A model generated the notes under the pieces. That model had not been told where the DNA came from. It did no database searches and was given only the letters and a program-made list of their open reading frames with translations. Shown here in pieces: positions 7,898-15,982 of a stretch of DNA of 64,000 bases. Position 1 is the first letter of the stretch. Each line of letters opens with the position of its first letter. The translations under genes were made by a program, and so were the position numbers. Origin of the DNA: an uncultured Candidatus Nitrosopumilus sp. (GTDB taxonomy: Archaea; Thermoproteota; Nitrososphaeria; Nitrososphaerales; Nitrosopumilaceae). The stretch is taken from positions 372,001 to 436,000 of the forward strand of contig OX638319.1 of assembly GCA_951812655.1 (NCBI GenBank), read 5' to 3'.

Positions 7898-10135
7898 CTA
7901 TACGACGTAAGGGGACTTGCATTTTGGACACTTGTCCTCAAAGGGTTGATCCTTGAAACCGCATTCCCCACAAATTGCCACGTGTTTTACAGGTTTGAAG
8001 GAAGGAACAAGCTCGGATGCCTTTTCAATGGATTTCTTGATTTCCTCAACTTTTGCATATTTGTCAATATCCAACGTAACAAGCAGTCCACCATTGAGCA
8101 ATTTCGAAAGTTTATTGCATTCGGAGATGACCTCGCTTTTGGGAGTATAGTCAGAGATATCTGATGCTTTGATTGTCATTCCCTGCGAATAGAAATCAGC
8201 ATCCATCATGTTCAAGGAGGAATTCTTTCCATATTTCTCGCCATCAAGGGTCGCAAAACGAGTGGATCCTTCAGTCTCAGTCATGGAAATTGCCACAACA
8301 TCTCCCAATTCTTTGCCTTTTTTCGTACCTACGTCAACTGCAGTCTCAATGACTTTGTGAAGAATTTCCCGGCCTGCCTTGTTGTCTTGGAATCCAAGAA
8401 TGTTGAAGACCGCCTCTCTTAGTCCGACCAAATTTACGACAAGAGACACGGAGCTTCTTTGCATGTACTGAGTATTCTTGGCAAGGATTGGATTGAGTCC
8501 TCTCCTGGTGAGATCCGAGATTTCTTTCTTTCTTTGTGTCATTGAAGCTAAAGCGGGTTTTAGAAGCAACGCAAGTCTTGCTCTGAAATAGGTTTCATCT
8601 TTGTTTGATTCAAATGCCAATCTTGGAAGGTTAATTGAAACGGATTGTAGTGCAATGGAAAGCGGACTAGAAACCTTGGTGGATCCATTTGTGATTCCAT
8701 AGCTTGATGTCTGTCCTTTTGCAAACATTACTTTTCCGCCGATTAAAATTATTTCTGACAAAGCCTGAGACACGTCAGATAGTTTTCCTTTGTCAGCATC
8801 AATTACCAAACCAATTTTTGGAATTGGTGTAATTTCTGCATAACTTTTGTATGCGTTAATTATAGAGCTGATTATTTTTGCATCTGACCCCAGTTGCAAA
8901 CGAATGGATACGCCTGTACTGGTTTTGTTGTATTTGGAAGTTGTTGACGCAGTTGCAAATGCATTGGTTAGTTTCTGTTCAAGTTCTGGTAAGGATTTTG
9001 AATGTTTTGCAAACAGTGAAACCAATCCATCAAGTACAATTTCTTGTGAGGCTTCTTTTGAGAGAAGTGCAATGACGACAGATAACGAACTTGTAATATC
9101 TTCAAGCTGTTTTGATGCAGGAATTCTTGAGACATCAAGATATTTTCCGCCAAGATCAACTCCGTCTTCTATCAGCTCCTTGACATTTACAAATATTGTA
9201 TCGGGAATCATTGACCAGATTCCAGGATTTGTGATGTGCAGATCTCCAGAAAGATGCGAGTCTGCGACATCCTTTGGCAATACGTTTGTAAGAAGATGTT
9301 CTGCAAATACTCTCTGGCCAGTATTGAACAGCAATCCGTCTGCACCGTTATCCACTTTATCCAAATTAGATATCATCTCTTTGACATCATGTACGGGCAA
9401 GCCCAGGCGTGCGAGTTTGTTTCGATATTCCTCATGACCGTGTTCTAAAAGGACGGAATTCACCATTTCTCGTATTAATGAGCCTGTAAGGTACGTAGTC
9501 TGATATTTGTAGATCCTATTTTCGACTTCTTCGGTAATCTTTTGTGCTAGTTCCAATGGAAGGCTTCCTTCGCTTACCAAAGACTGAATGATTTTGTGGG
9601 AATTAAACTCCTCGATGGACTCAGAAGTGGTCCTGACATACATTTTGCCACTCTCTATAATAGATCGCTCTTCAATCTGTCGGGCCAAGCTTAAAACAAG
9701 TTTTCCAAGATTTGTGATTGTATAACGTCTTTCAGATTTGTTAAGTGCAACAAGTGATTGTCTAAGTAGTTTTCTCAAATGATATGCGAATTTGCCACTC
9801 TCTTTTTTTGATTTGAATCCGGCAAGAGATTTTAATTCGGAATAAGTCAAAGGGCCTTTGGAATTCAATATTCTAAGAATGTCAATTCTATTTGGGCTTG
9901 CCATGACAGAAAAGATCATCCTGACACGTTTTGAAGTAGAACGCATTATGCCGCCTCTTTCAGATTCGGAGTCGATGTCCAAATCAGAATCCAAGTCAGA
10001 GTCGATGTCCAAATCAGAATCCAAGTCAGAGTCGATGTCCAAATCAGAATCCATAGACAATTCCTCTTTGCTTGATTTCATTGTTGTTTGTGCATCTGGG
10101 GAGTAAATAAGACTTGTGACTAGATCTTTTTTCAC
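7898..10135 (-). CDS. Winged-helix / ATP-cone / degenerate NrdD-like regulator
   Basis: Up to 745 aa. In order: an acidic Ser/Asp/Leu repeat (about 27-58), a winged-helix domain (about 68-150, MASPNRIDILRIL then RYTITNLGKLVL), an ATP-cone (about 165-248), a region of class III ribonucleotide reductase (NrdD) type (about 250-715) and a zinc ribbon CGECG...CPKC at the end. The protein stops right after the ribbon, so the glycyl-radical loop is missing. The only Cys outside the ribbon is in SECNKL, so no thiyl-radical Cys is evident. I infer a nucleotide-sensing transcription regulator, perhaps of nrdJ. The start is uncertain: GTG 10135, or ATG 10054 or 9946, each ATG with GAGG upstream. Confidence 0.8.
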   Translation of the reverse strand: MKKDLVTSLIYSPDAQTTMKSSKEELSMDSDLDIDSDLDSDLDIDSDLDSDLDIDSESERGGIMRSTSKRVRMIFSVMASPNRIDILRILNSKGPLTYSELKSLAGFKSKKESGKFAYHLRKLLRQSLVALNKSERRYTITNLGKLVLSLARQIEERSIIESGKMYVRTTSESIEEFNSHKIIQSLVSEGSLPLELAQKITEEVENRIYKYQTTYLTGSLIREMVNSVLLEHGHEEYRNKLARLGLPVHDVKEMISNLDKVDNGADGLLFNTGQRVFAEHLLTNVLPKDVADSHLSGDLHITNPGIWSMIPDTIFVNVKELIEDGVDLGGKYLDVSRIPASKQLEDITSSLSVVIALLSKEASQEIVLDGLVSLFAKHSKSLPELEQKLTNAFATASTTSKYNKTSTGVSIRLQLGSDAKIISSIINAYKSYAEITPIPKIGLVIDADKGKLSDVSQALSEIILIGGKVMFAKGQTSSYGITNGSTKVSSPLSIALQSVSINLPRLAFESNKDETYFRARLALLLKPALASMTQRKKEISDLTRRGLNPILAKNTQYMQRSSVSLVVNLVGLREAVFNILGFQDNKAGREILHKVIETAVDVGTKKGKELGDVVAISMTETEGSTRFATLDGEKYGKNSSLNMMDADFYSQGMTIKASDISDYTPKSEVISECNKLSKLLNGGLLVTLDIDKYAKVEEIKKSIEKASELVPSFKPVKHVAICGECGFKDQPFEDKCPKCKSPYVV
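9969..10053. repeat. 30-bp in-frame tandem repeat, about 2.8 copies
   Basis: Copies begin at 9969, 9999 and 10029 with no mismatches visible. Read on the minus strand they encode the decapeptide SDLDIDSDLD repeatedly, giving an acidic N-terminal extension on the NrdD-like protein. It lies upstream of an alternative start at 9946, so it may be translated only from the longer starts. Confidence 0.9.
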
Positions 10136-10140
10136 CGATT

Positions 10141-10298
10141 ATGATCAGTTTCGTTGCAAACGCGAAAACGATCTCGCGTGAAGATCTTCATGATCAGTTT
10201 CGTTGCAAACGCGAAAACGATCTCGCGTGAAGATCTTCATGATCAGTTTCGTTGCAAACGCGAAAACGATCTCGCGTGAAGATCTTCATGATCAGTTT
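10141..10298. repeat. 49-bp tandem iterons, three perfect copies plus an 11-bp partial
   Basis: Full copies start at 10141, 10190 and 10239; a fourth diverges after 11 bp at 10288. Each unit holds three GATC sites, the 10-bp palindrome GAAGATCTTC and an ACGCGA/TCGCGT inverted repeat with an 8-nt spacer. The array fills the gap between the tiny zinc protein's stop and the longest start of the NrdD-like gene. There are no spacers between units, so it is not a CRISPR. An operator array or a mini-satellite are the main readings. Confidence 0.92.
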
Positions 10299-10453
10299 TC
10301 TTGTACATCAAGTGAAAATTCGGATGTTGAAAGTTTCTGTCCACATGACGGACACTTGCCATTAGATGACTTGAGTACGTCTTTTAGAGATTTTAGCATC
10401 TTCATGTTAGTAATCTTCTCCCCACATTTACCACAAGTAATTTCTACAGACAT
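10292..10453 (-). CDS. 53-aa zinc-ribbon protein
   Basis: ATG 10453 to TGA 10292, 53 residues. The CGKCG at residues 7-11 and CPSCG at residues 34-38 form a classic two-knuckle zinc site separated by a lysine-rich helix (NMKMLKSLKDVLKSS). The spacing and small size suggest a zinc-binding or nucleic-acid-binding adaptor; no named family was recognised. Its stop codon lies inside the last partial iteron. It is the first gene upstream of the NrdD-like regulator, in the same direction, so both may share a transcript through the iterons. The sequence upstream of the ATG is very AT-rich and could hold a TATA box near 10480. Confidence 0.75.
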   Translation of the reverse strand: MSVEITCGKCGEKITNMKMLKSLKDVLKSSNGKCPSCGQKLSTSEFSLDVQEN

Positions 10454-10523
10454 GATGACGATATAATATACAAAATAATTAAGAAATAGTTTGGATTTTT
10501 TTTAATAATTCAAGCAAATTATT

Positions 10524-10889
10524 TTACTGTTTTTCTATAAGGATTCCACGTTCATCAAATCCGGTGATTTTGGCTCTCGTTCCAACAGGCAGATCTGCAG
10601 GTGTAGCGATTCCAGCCATAAATCCAGAGATCCTCAAATCAGAATTGTCAACGCTTAACACTACAAATGCATACGGAGTATACTTTTCAAAGCCAGCAGG
10701 TGCCACAGTGATTATGGTGTACGTGGCAACAGCGCCTACCCCATCCAAAACTACATCTTCAAATCCCTTACTTCCACACTTGAGGCAATAATACGCCGTA
10801 GACAAGTGAAGATGACCACAGCTCGTACATTTATGGGTAAGGAGCTTGCCTTGTTTAGCATATTCAATTAGTTGTTCTTCAACAGACAT
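10524..10889 (-). CDS. DUF35 zinc-ribbon/OB-fold protein, thiolase partner
   Basis: A 121-aa protein beginning MSVEEQLIEYAKQGK. It has an N-terminal rubredoxin-like zinc ribbon (CTSCGHLH and CLKCGSKG) and an OB-fold ending PVGTRAKITGFDERG. DUF35 proteins associate with archaeal thiolases and HMG-CoA synthase and help channel acyl-CoA intermediates. The start is ATG 10889, one base after the thiolase stop; an upstream in-frame extension to 10967 would overlap the thiolase. The thiolase-DUF35 pair is a typical archaeal operon. Confidence 0.9.
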   Translation of the reverse strand: MSVEEQLIEYAKQGKLLTHKCTSCGHLHLSTAYYCLKCGSKGFEDVVLDGVGAVATYTIITVAPAGFEKYTPYAFVVLSVDNSDLRISGFMAGIATPADLPVGTRAKITGFDERGILIEKQ

Positions 10890-10890
10890 T

Positions 10891-12054
10891 TTACACACTC
10901 TGGAACACGTGAACAGCACAACTTGCACCAGTTGCACCAAAGTTATGAGTAAGACCGATTTTTGCATCTTTTACAGTTCTTGCACCAGCATTGCCAGTTA
11001 GTTGATCAAACACTTCAACTACTTGTCCTACACCGGTAGCACCTATTGGATGTCCTTTTGATTTGAGACCTCCTGATGGATTAATAGATATATCAGAATT
11101 TAGCTTTGTTCTGCCTTCACGAACAGCTTGAATGCCTTTGCCCTTTTCAAAGAATCCCAAGTCTTCAGTATCAACAACCTCTGCAATTGTAAAGCAGTCA
11201 TGCACTTCTGCAAAGTCCACATCTTTGGCAGTAATGCCGGCCATTTTGTATGCATCTGCTGCCGCAATCTTTGTACTTGGAATTGTTGTCAAATGTTCAC
11301 GTCCCTGCAGTGCTGCGGGTGAACCACCCCTGCCAGATCCAGTGACCTCAACATAATTACCGCCATGCTCTTTTGCAAACTTTTCAGAACAAAGAATAAC
11401 AGAACTTGCACCGTCAGAGAAAGGACAGCAATCATAAAGCTTCAAAGGACTAGCAACCACTGGAGACTTCATCACATCATCGACTGTGATCTTTTTCTGC
11501 ATGTGAGCCTTTGGATTAAGTACGCCGTTTTCGTGATTCTTTACTGCAACGTTTGCAAAGTCTTCCTCGGTAGCATCAAATTCAGTTAGATAGGCCCTTG
11601 CCATGGATGCAAATAATCCAGGAAATGATGCGCCAGCTTGACCCTCATAGAAAAAGTCCGAACAATATGCAAAATAAGTCGTCGTCCACTCGGTTCCAGT
11701 GTGGGTTACCTTTTCGGTACCAGTCACAAGTAGACAATCATAGAAGCCCGCCGCAACGTTTGCATATGCTTCTCTAAAAGATACAGAGCCACTTCCACAA
11801 GCTGACTCTATTGTTAAAGATGGTTTATCAGGAATTCCCAATCTGCTCATTAATACAGGTCCAAGGTGTACTTGTTTGTCAGCAACCCCAAATACGTTTG
11901 AAATGTAGGATGCTTTGACCTCTTTCGGATCAATTCCCGCGCTTTCTATGGCTGAAACCGACGCCTGGGTCGTAATATCGGCAATACTGTCAGGTAATTT
12001 TCCATATTTTGTGCTGCCGGCACCAAGAACGCAAACCTTTTCCACAAAACTCAC
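10891..12054 (-). CDS. Acetoacetyl-CoA thiolase (SCP2-type thiolase)
   Basis: A 387-aa archaeal thiolase. The nucleophile Cys86 lies in TIESACGSGSV, with HDCFTIAEV near residue 288 and the catalytic His in KGHPIGATGVGQ near residue 345. The C-terminal GATGASCAVHVF supplies the second Cys region. It would catalyse acetoacetyl-CoA + CoA = 2 acetyl-CoA. In Thaumarchaeota this is the last step of the 3HP/4HB cycle, but the same fold serves mevalonate synthesis, so the direction is inference. It is transcribed with the DUF35 partner. Confidence 0.9.
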   Translation of the reverse strand: MSFVEKVCVLGAGSTKYGKLPDSIADITTQASVSAIESAGIDPKEVKASYISNVFGVADKQVHLGPVLMSRLGIPDKPSLTIESACGSGSVSFREAYANVAAGFYDCLLVTGTEKVTHTGTEWTTTYFAYCSDFFYEGQAGASFPGLFASMARAYLTEFDATEEDFANVAVKNHENGVLNPKAHMQKKITVDDVMKSPVVASPLKLYDCCPFSDGASSVILCSEKFAKEHGGNYVEVTGSGRGGSPAALQGREHLTTIPSTKIAAADAYKMAGITAKDVDFAEVHDCFTIAEVVDTEDLGFFEKGKGIQAVREGRTKLNSDISINPSGGLKSKGHPIGATGVGQVVEVFDQLTGNAGARTVKDAKIGLTHNFGATGASCAVHVFQSV

Positions 12055-12102
12055 TGACCCATTTCCCTATAAAAATCAATTATCAATGATTTGTCATACA
12101 AT

Positions 12103-12570
12103 ATGCGTTCAAGAAAAACTAAATCTAAAACAGTTCAGATTAAAAAACCGATAATTAGGCACATAGTCAAAACCACGAAATCAGTAACGGCAGTTTTCAA
12201 AAAAGAAATCATCCAATATCTGGATAGCGGCGGGTATCTGTCCTGGTCCTCAAAAGAAAAAAAATACATCATTCTCGGAACAAATTCTCCAAAAAATGGA
12301 TTGATGTCGTGTCCCGAATGCAAGATCGGAGAACTGATGGTAATCAGATCCAGAACCACCAGAAAACGATTCATGGGATGCTCGAATTTTTACGGAGGAT
12401 GCAAAGCATCCTCACCCTTATTACAGAAGGCAAAGTTACGAGCTACCAAAACACCATGCAACACATGCAAGTGGCCAATAATAATTTTTCGCTATTCACG
12501 AAACCAGAAATGGACAAAACAGTGTGGGAACTTTAATTGTGAAAGTAGAAAAGTCAAACCTGCAAATTAG
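12103..12570 (+). CDS. Stand-alone topoisomerase-type C4 zinc-finger protein
   Basis: A 155-aa basic protein. Residues near 74-110 read CPECKIGELMVIRSR then GCSNFYGGCKASSPL, the C4 zinc finger found at the C-terminus of type IA topoisomerases. A second cluster CNTCKWP/CGNFNCESRK follows. There is no topoisomerase catalytic domain, so it is a free DNA-binding module. TATAAAAA at 12068-12075 is about 31 nt upstream of ATG 12103, which fits a leaderless start better than the in-frame TTG at 12091. Its last 17 nt overlap the end of the convergent nitrilase gene. Confidence 0.75.
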   Translation: MRSRKTKSKTVQIKKPIIRHIVKTTKSVTAVFKKEIIQYLDSGGYLSWSSKEKKYIILGTNSPKNGLMSCPECKIGELMVIRSRTTRKRFMGCSNFYGGCKASSPLLQKAKLRATKTPCNTCKWPIIIFRYSRNQKWTKQCGNFNCESRKVKPAN

Positions 12571-13360
12571 AATAAACATCCGTTCTTCTGTTTTTGAGCA
12601 GGGGCAAAATTTTACGAATTTGTTTTACTTTTTCTAAATCAATGTTTACAAAACCAATTCCCTGTTTCTTTTTCATATCAAGAAGAATTTTGCCGTATGG
12701 ATCAACAACCAGACTTCTTCCACAATAGATGTTGCCAACATGATCTGGCGAGATAACATAGCAGCCATTTTCAATGGCCCTAGCTTTGTTGAGTGTAATC
12801 CAATGCTCTTCTTTCATGCTACCTTTAACCCAAGCAGAGGGTGCCACTAGAATTTCAGAACCTGCAACCGTAAGGGATCTGGACATCTCTGGAAATCTCA
12901 AATCGTAGCAAATCATCATTCCAATTTTTCCAATAGACGTTTTGATGGGTTTGGCAATATTATTACCAGAAATCATCTTATCAGATTCTCTAAATCCAAG
13001 GGCATCATAGAGATGGATTTTTCTATATGTAGAGACCACCTTGCCTGACCTGTCAATTACAAAAGAAGTGTCATATACACGATCCTTTTTGTGGCTTTTT
13101 TCATAAAATGATCCTACAACCTGAATACGATTTTCTTTTGCTGATTTTGCTATAGTGCTGACAAAATTTCCACTTATCGTTTCAGCCAGAGCTGCCAACT
13201 GTGTAGAAGTTTGAGATGAGTTTGTATAAAACATCATGAATTCTGGAAATGCACATAATGTTGCATTCTTTAAAGCGGCCTTTGAGATGAAAGAGACAAT
13301 TGTTTTAAGATTGACTTGCTTGTCAGTTGACGCTTTGAACTGAACAATTGCAGCTTTCAT
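12554..13360 (-). CDS. Carbon-nitrogen hydrolase (nitrilase/omega-amidase, Nit2-like)
   Basis: A 268-aa enzyme with the Glu-Lys-Cys catalytic triad of the nitrilase superfamily: Glu in CAFPEFMMF, Lys in YRKIHLYDALGF and Cys in MMICYDLRFPEM. The branch resembles Nit1/Nit2, which deaminate omega-amides or repair deaminated glutathione. The start is set at MKAAIVQFKA (ATG 13360) because that strand begins the fold; an in-frame ATG at 13378 adds six residues. It converges on, and overlaps by 17 bp, the zinc-finger gene. Confidence 0.88.
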   Translation of the reverse strand: MKAAIVQFKASTDKQVNLKTIVSFISKAALKNATLCAFPEFMMFYTNSSQTSTQLAALAETISGNFVSTIAKSAKENRIQVVGSFYEKSHKKDRVYDTSFVIDRSGKVVSTYRKIHLYDALGFRESDKMISGNNIAKPIKTSIGKIGMMICYDLRFPEMSRSLTVAGSEILVAPSAWVKGSMKEEHWITLNKARAIENGCYVISPDHVGNIYCGRSLVVDPYGKILLDMKKKQGIGFVNIDLEKVKQIRKILPLLKNRRTDVYSNLQV

Positions 13361-13484
13361 GGGATTGATAAGCTGCATGATAATAAAAGCATAAACTTGT
13401 GGTACAACTTACAAATGTACCATTTTCTTATTATGCAAATTTGTTTAAAGAAATACAAACCGACCATAGTGTGTATGTCAATAC

Positions 13485-13510
13485 TTGTCTGGAAAATATT
13501 TTCCAGACAA
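13485..13510. repeat. 26-bp perfect palindrome
   Basis: The half-site TTGTCTGGAAAAT is followed directly by its exact reverse complement. A second perfect AT-only inverted repeat (13509-13529) abuts it and covers the tautomerase stop codon. The position, downstream of the tautomerase and upstream of nitrilase on the minus strand, fits either a terminator or a dimeric regulator's operator. Confidence 0.8.
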
Positions 13511-13527
13511 TTATTTTTAAAAAATAA

Positions 13528-13704
13528 TTAAAGTTGGTTTCCCGCTAAAAACCAATTTTCTTTAGGATTGTCTTCAAAAACAACAATTACGTGACTTTCT
13601 TTTGTTTTTAGAATTTCAACTGCTGATTTTGTGATTGCTTTTGCATATTCGTCTTTTTGCTCCTGTGTTCTGCCAGGATACATTGACACAGTTATCAAAG
13701 GCAT
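13528..13704 (-). CDS. 4-oxalocrotonate tautomerase-family protein
   Basis: A 58-aa protein starting MPLITVSMYPGRTQEQK, with the catalytic Pro exposed after Met removal, then a helix and VIVVFEDNPKENWFLAG. This matches the 4-OT monomer (about 60 aa), which forms hexamers of beta-alpha-beta units and tautomerises enol/keto acids through Pro1. The substrate is unknown. Start ATG 13704, stop TAA 13528 within an AT palindrome. Confidence 0.88.
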   Translation of the reverse strand: MPLITVSMYPGRTQEQKDEYAKAITKSAVEILKTKESHVIVVFEDNPKENWFLAGNQL

Positions 13705-13737
13705 GATGGTTACAAATAGAATCAGAGATTTATTCGT

Positions 13738-14514
13738 TCAATAATCTGGTCTGTACCCATACCTTGTACCATAGGTAAAGTCTGAGCTGTGTGTTTTTTT
13801 GTATACATATCCTGTTGCCAGACCGACGGCAAATCCACCGATGTGGGCAAGATAAGCTACCCCGCCGCCTGCAACACCGAATCCAAGTCCCTGAGTGAAG
13901 AAGGGAAGAAGATTTTGAAAGATTAACCAGAAAGGCAAGAACCATCTTGCCTGAATGTGCATCATCCTCCAGAAGAAACCAAGCATCATGAAAGTCTGAA
14001 TTCTGGCCTTTGGAAAAATTACAAGATACGCTCCCAGTATTCCAGAAATCGCACCTGATGCTCCAACTGCAGGCACTGCACTTGCAGCATCCCCAAATAT
14101 GTGGATTAGGCCAGCAGCAACTCCCCATGCAATGTATATTCCGAGATATTTGATCTTGCCAAACTTTTGTTCGATGTTGTCTCCAAATATCCACAAAAAC
14201 AGCAGATTGCCCCCAAGGTGAATCAGACCTCCATGCATGAAAGTCGATGTCAGCAAAGTGACTTCTGAAAATGCAGGACAGTTCATTATGCCATTACCCG
14301 TATCCACTCCACTGAATTCACCTGTTACGCAGCCAGGTACAGCACCCCAGTTGTAAAACATTACAAATGCATTTGAATTTGTGAAATCAAGAAACTGTCC
14401 TGTGTATGCAACCTCCATAAAGAACACGATGACATTAATTGCGATTAGAGCATAAGTTACTTTAGGCCTGAATCCCGGAGGATGTGGATTCTCATCTCTC
14501 AATGGAAATAGCAT
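13738..14514 (-). CDS. Rhomboid intramembrane serine protease
   Basis: A 258-aa protein with about six membrane helices. The catalytic Ser is in VGASGAISGILGAYL and the partner His in HIGGFAVGLATGY near the C-terminus. The L1-loop/TM2 region HGGLIHLGGNLLFLWIFGDN is typical of rhomboids. It cleaves membrane proteins within or near their transmembrane segments. It ends 34 bp upstream of the tautomerase start on the same strand. Substrates are unknown, but many membrane-anchored proteins are encoded just upstream. Confidence 0.93.
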   Translation of the reverse strand: MLFPLRDENPHPPGFRPKVTYALIAINVIVFFMEVAYTGQFLDFTNSNAFVMFYNWGAVPGCVTGEFSGVDTGNGIMNCPAFSEVTLLTSTFMHGGLIHLGGNLLFLWIFGDNIEQKFGKIKYLGIYIAWGVAAGLIHIFGDAASAVPAVGASGAISGILGAYLVIFPKARIQTFMMLGFFWRMMHIQARWFLPFWLIFQNLLPFFTQGLGFGVAGGGVAYLAHIGGFAVGLATGYVYKKTHSSDFTYGTRYGYRPDY

Positions 14515-14575
14515 TAGACGTTTAGATTCTATGAAAATTGTATAATAAGATTATTCAATTTGATAGAAAAAAATA

Positions 14576-14617
14576 AGATGAGAAACACCTACAAAAATGA
14601 CTTAGGATTTCTCATCT
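14576..14617 (-). terminator. Candidate terminator stem-loop
   Basis: The 10-bp inverted repeat AGATGAGAAA/TTTCTCATCT has a 22-nt loop. It lies downstream of the exported WW-repeat protein gene (14690) and upstream of rhomboid on the minus strand. There is no strong poly-T tail, so the function is uncertain. Confidence 0.35.
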
Positions 14618-14689
14618 AACTATGGCGTGCATCATTTAGTTAATTGATTTTAAATAAAACAGAGTTGGGATATTCGTCGAATGTACCAA

Positions 14690-15982
14690 TTAAACAACAA
14701 TGATTTTTCGTTTGATTAGATTCTCTAGAATGTGTATGAATTCGTCATCGGAGATTTTACCATCCTGCCACCAGCCAACAGAAGTTTTTAACCATGAGGG
14801 AACGTGTCGCTGGTATTCCTCAGCCATTTCTCGCTCAGATACTACAAGGATCTGTTTTTCAAGCATGTAGTCTATCCCGTCTAGAAATTCTGAATCCGAA
14901 ATTTCATCATCCTGCCACCAATAAGCATCATTACGTATCCAATCAGGAATCAATGTAGTTTCAATTTGCACGCCATGTGGATCAAAACCGGAAATTGTGA
15001 GAACCCCTTCAGACTGAGGCTCCATTTGGAATCCGACATGCCAATTTCCCATGTCATCTATACTTTGAATTGAATTAATCAGATCATCATTTAGAAAGAC
15101 TTGGAAAGATTCATCCTCAGAATGTTTTGGAAATTCCAAATTGATGTGATTGTCAAACGACCATCCTTGAATTAAATTAAATGACAAAGAGGTACCTTGT
15201 TGATTAAATTCAGGATAGGATAATAGGATGCTTGAATCGTATCTTATTTTGAATTGTTCGTCATTTCTTGGAACATTCAGGACAATTATGCTATCTTGAC
15301 CAACAGCGAAGCAGCTATAGTACCAGACTTGTGAAGTGAACTTTGGATCAGGATACATTGTGAATTCTCTGATCTCTCCGGGTTCCATATTTGAAATTGG
15401 CAAAACATTCTCGCCTATGTCCAATGTTTCATCGTCAAATCCATGAATAACTGCAAATATCTTGAAATTGGAGATCGTCTCATTGCCATTGTTAATTACT
15501 CTGCCAGTCAGATGGCCATCCTCATGAACCACCAAAGTTTTATCATAAATTACATCCAATGCGATGACGTTTGCAATAGTTTTTTCAAAAGATATTTCTG
15601 CAGGCATCAAGGATGGCGAATTTCCTAAGACTTCAGGGAATTTGATCTTGAAGGGAATCTCATTTCCAGAAGCTAAAGACACGTGTTGAATAGTTTTTGA
15701 AAATTCTTTCTCGCCATCTATAACTGAAACAGATATGATAGGAACTATTCCATAACCAATTTCATTTTTGACATTGCCAACAACGGTGTAAATTCCATTT
15801 GAATCAAAATATCCAACATATTCATGGGTCGGAACAAAAACATCTGCAAAGGAAACTGGTGTTACACAAACCAGCGATAACGAGATTGCAAATAGTAGTA
15901 AAAATGAGTTCTTAGAAAGAATTGATAATGTCCTCAAATCCAGATGCAGGTTTCTCAAATAGGCTTGGTCGATAATCCTCAA
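14690..15982 (-). CDS. Exported protein with two C-terminal WW repeats
   Basis: Up to 430 aa. A hydrophobic signal segment (LLLFAISLSLVCVTPVSFA) is followed by beta-rich, CARDB-like extracellular sequence. At the C-terminus are two repeats of about 38 aa, starting IPDWIRNDAYWWQ and VPSWLKTSVGWWQ and continuing with D.F..GI.Y/ENLI. The same module ends two other proteins nearby. The start is ambiguous: TTG 15982 lies deep inside the upstream regulator gene, and a TTG about 45 bases downstream gives a tighter signal peptide. Either way it overlaps the regulator gene, implying coupled translation. The function is unknown. Confidence 0.75.
   Translation of the reverse strand: MRIIDQAYLRNLHLDLRTLSILSKNSFLLLFAISLSLVCVTPVSFADVFVPTHEYVGYFDSNGIYTVVGNVKNEIGYGIVPIISVSVIDGEKEFSKTIQHVSLASGNEIPFKIKFPEVLGNSPSLMPAEISFEKTIANVIALDVIYDKTLVVHEDGHLTGRVINNGNETISNFKIFAVIHGFDDETLDIGENVLPISNMEPGEIREFTMYPDPKFTSQVWYYSCFAVGQDSIIVLNVPRNDEQFKIRYDSSILLSYPEFNQQGTSLSFNLIQGWSFDNHINLEFPKHSEDESFQVFLNDDLINSIQSIDDMGNWHVGFQMEPQSEGVLTISGFDPHGVQIETTLIPDWIRNDAYWWQDDEISDSEFLDGIDYMLEKQILVVSEREMAEEYQRHVPSWLKTSVGWWQDGKISDDEFIHILENLIKRKIIVV

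Noticed and set aside
7800-7907. Short basic plus-strand frame (MKVLKIKNDDRR...) that might be a tiny ribosomal protein
   Set aside because: Overlaps the end of the NrdD-like gene on the other strand and does not match L39e, L40e or L41e.
9858-10106. Plus-strand frame with MSKSESKSE repeats
   Set aside because: It is the antisense shadow of the 30-bp coding repeat of the NrdD-like gene.
10141-10298. CRISPR array
   Set aside because: Units are directly adjacent with no spacers between repeats and there are no cas genes.
13730-14194. 154-aa Trp/Cys-rich minus-strand frame
   Set aside because: Out-of-frame shadow of the rhomboid gene.
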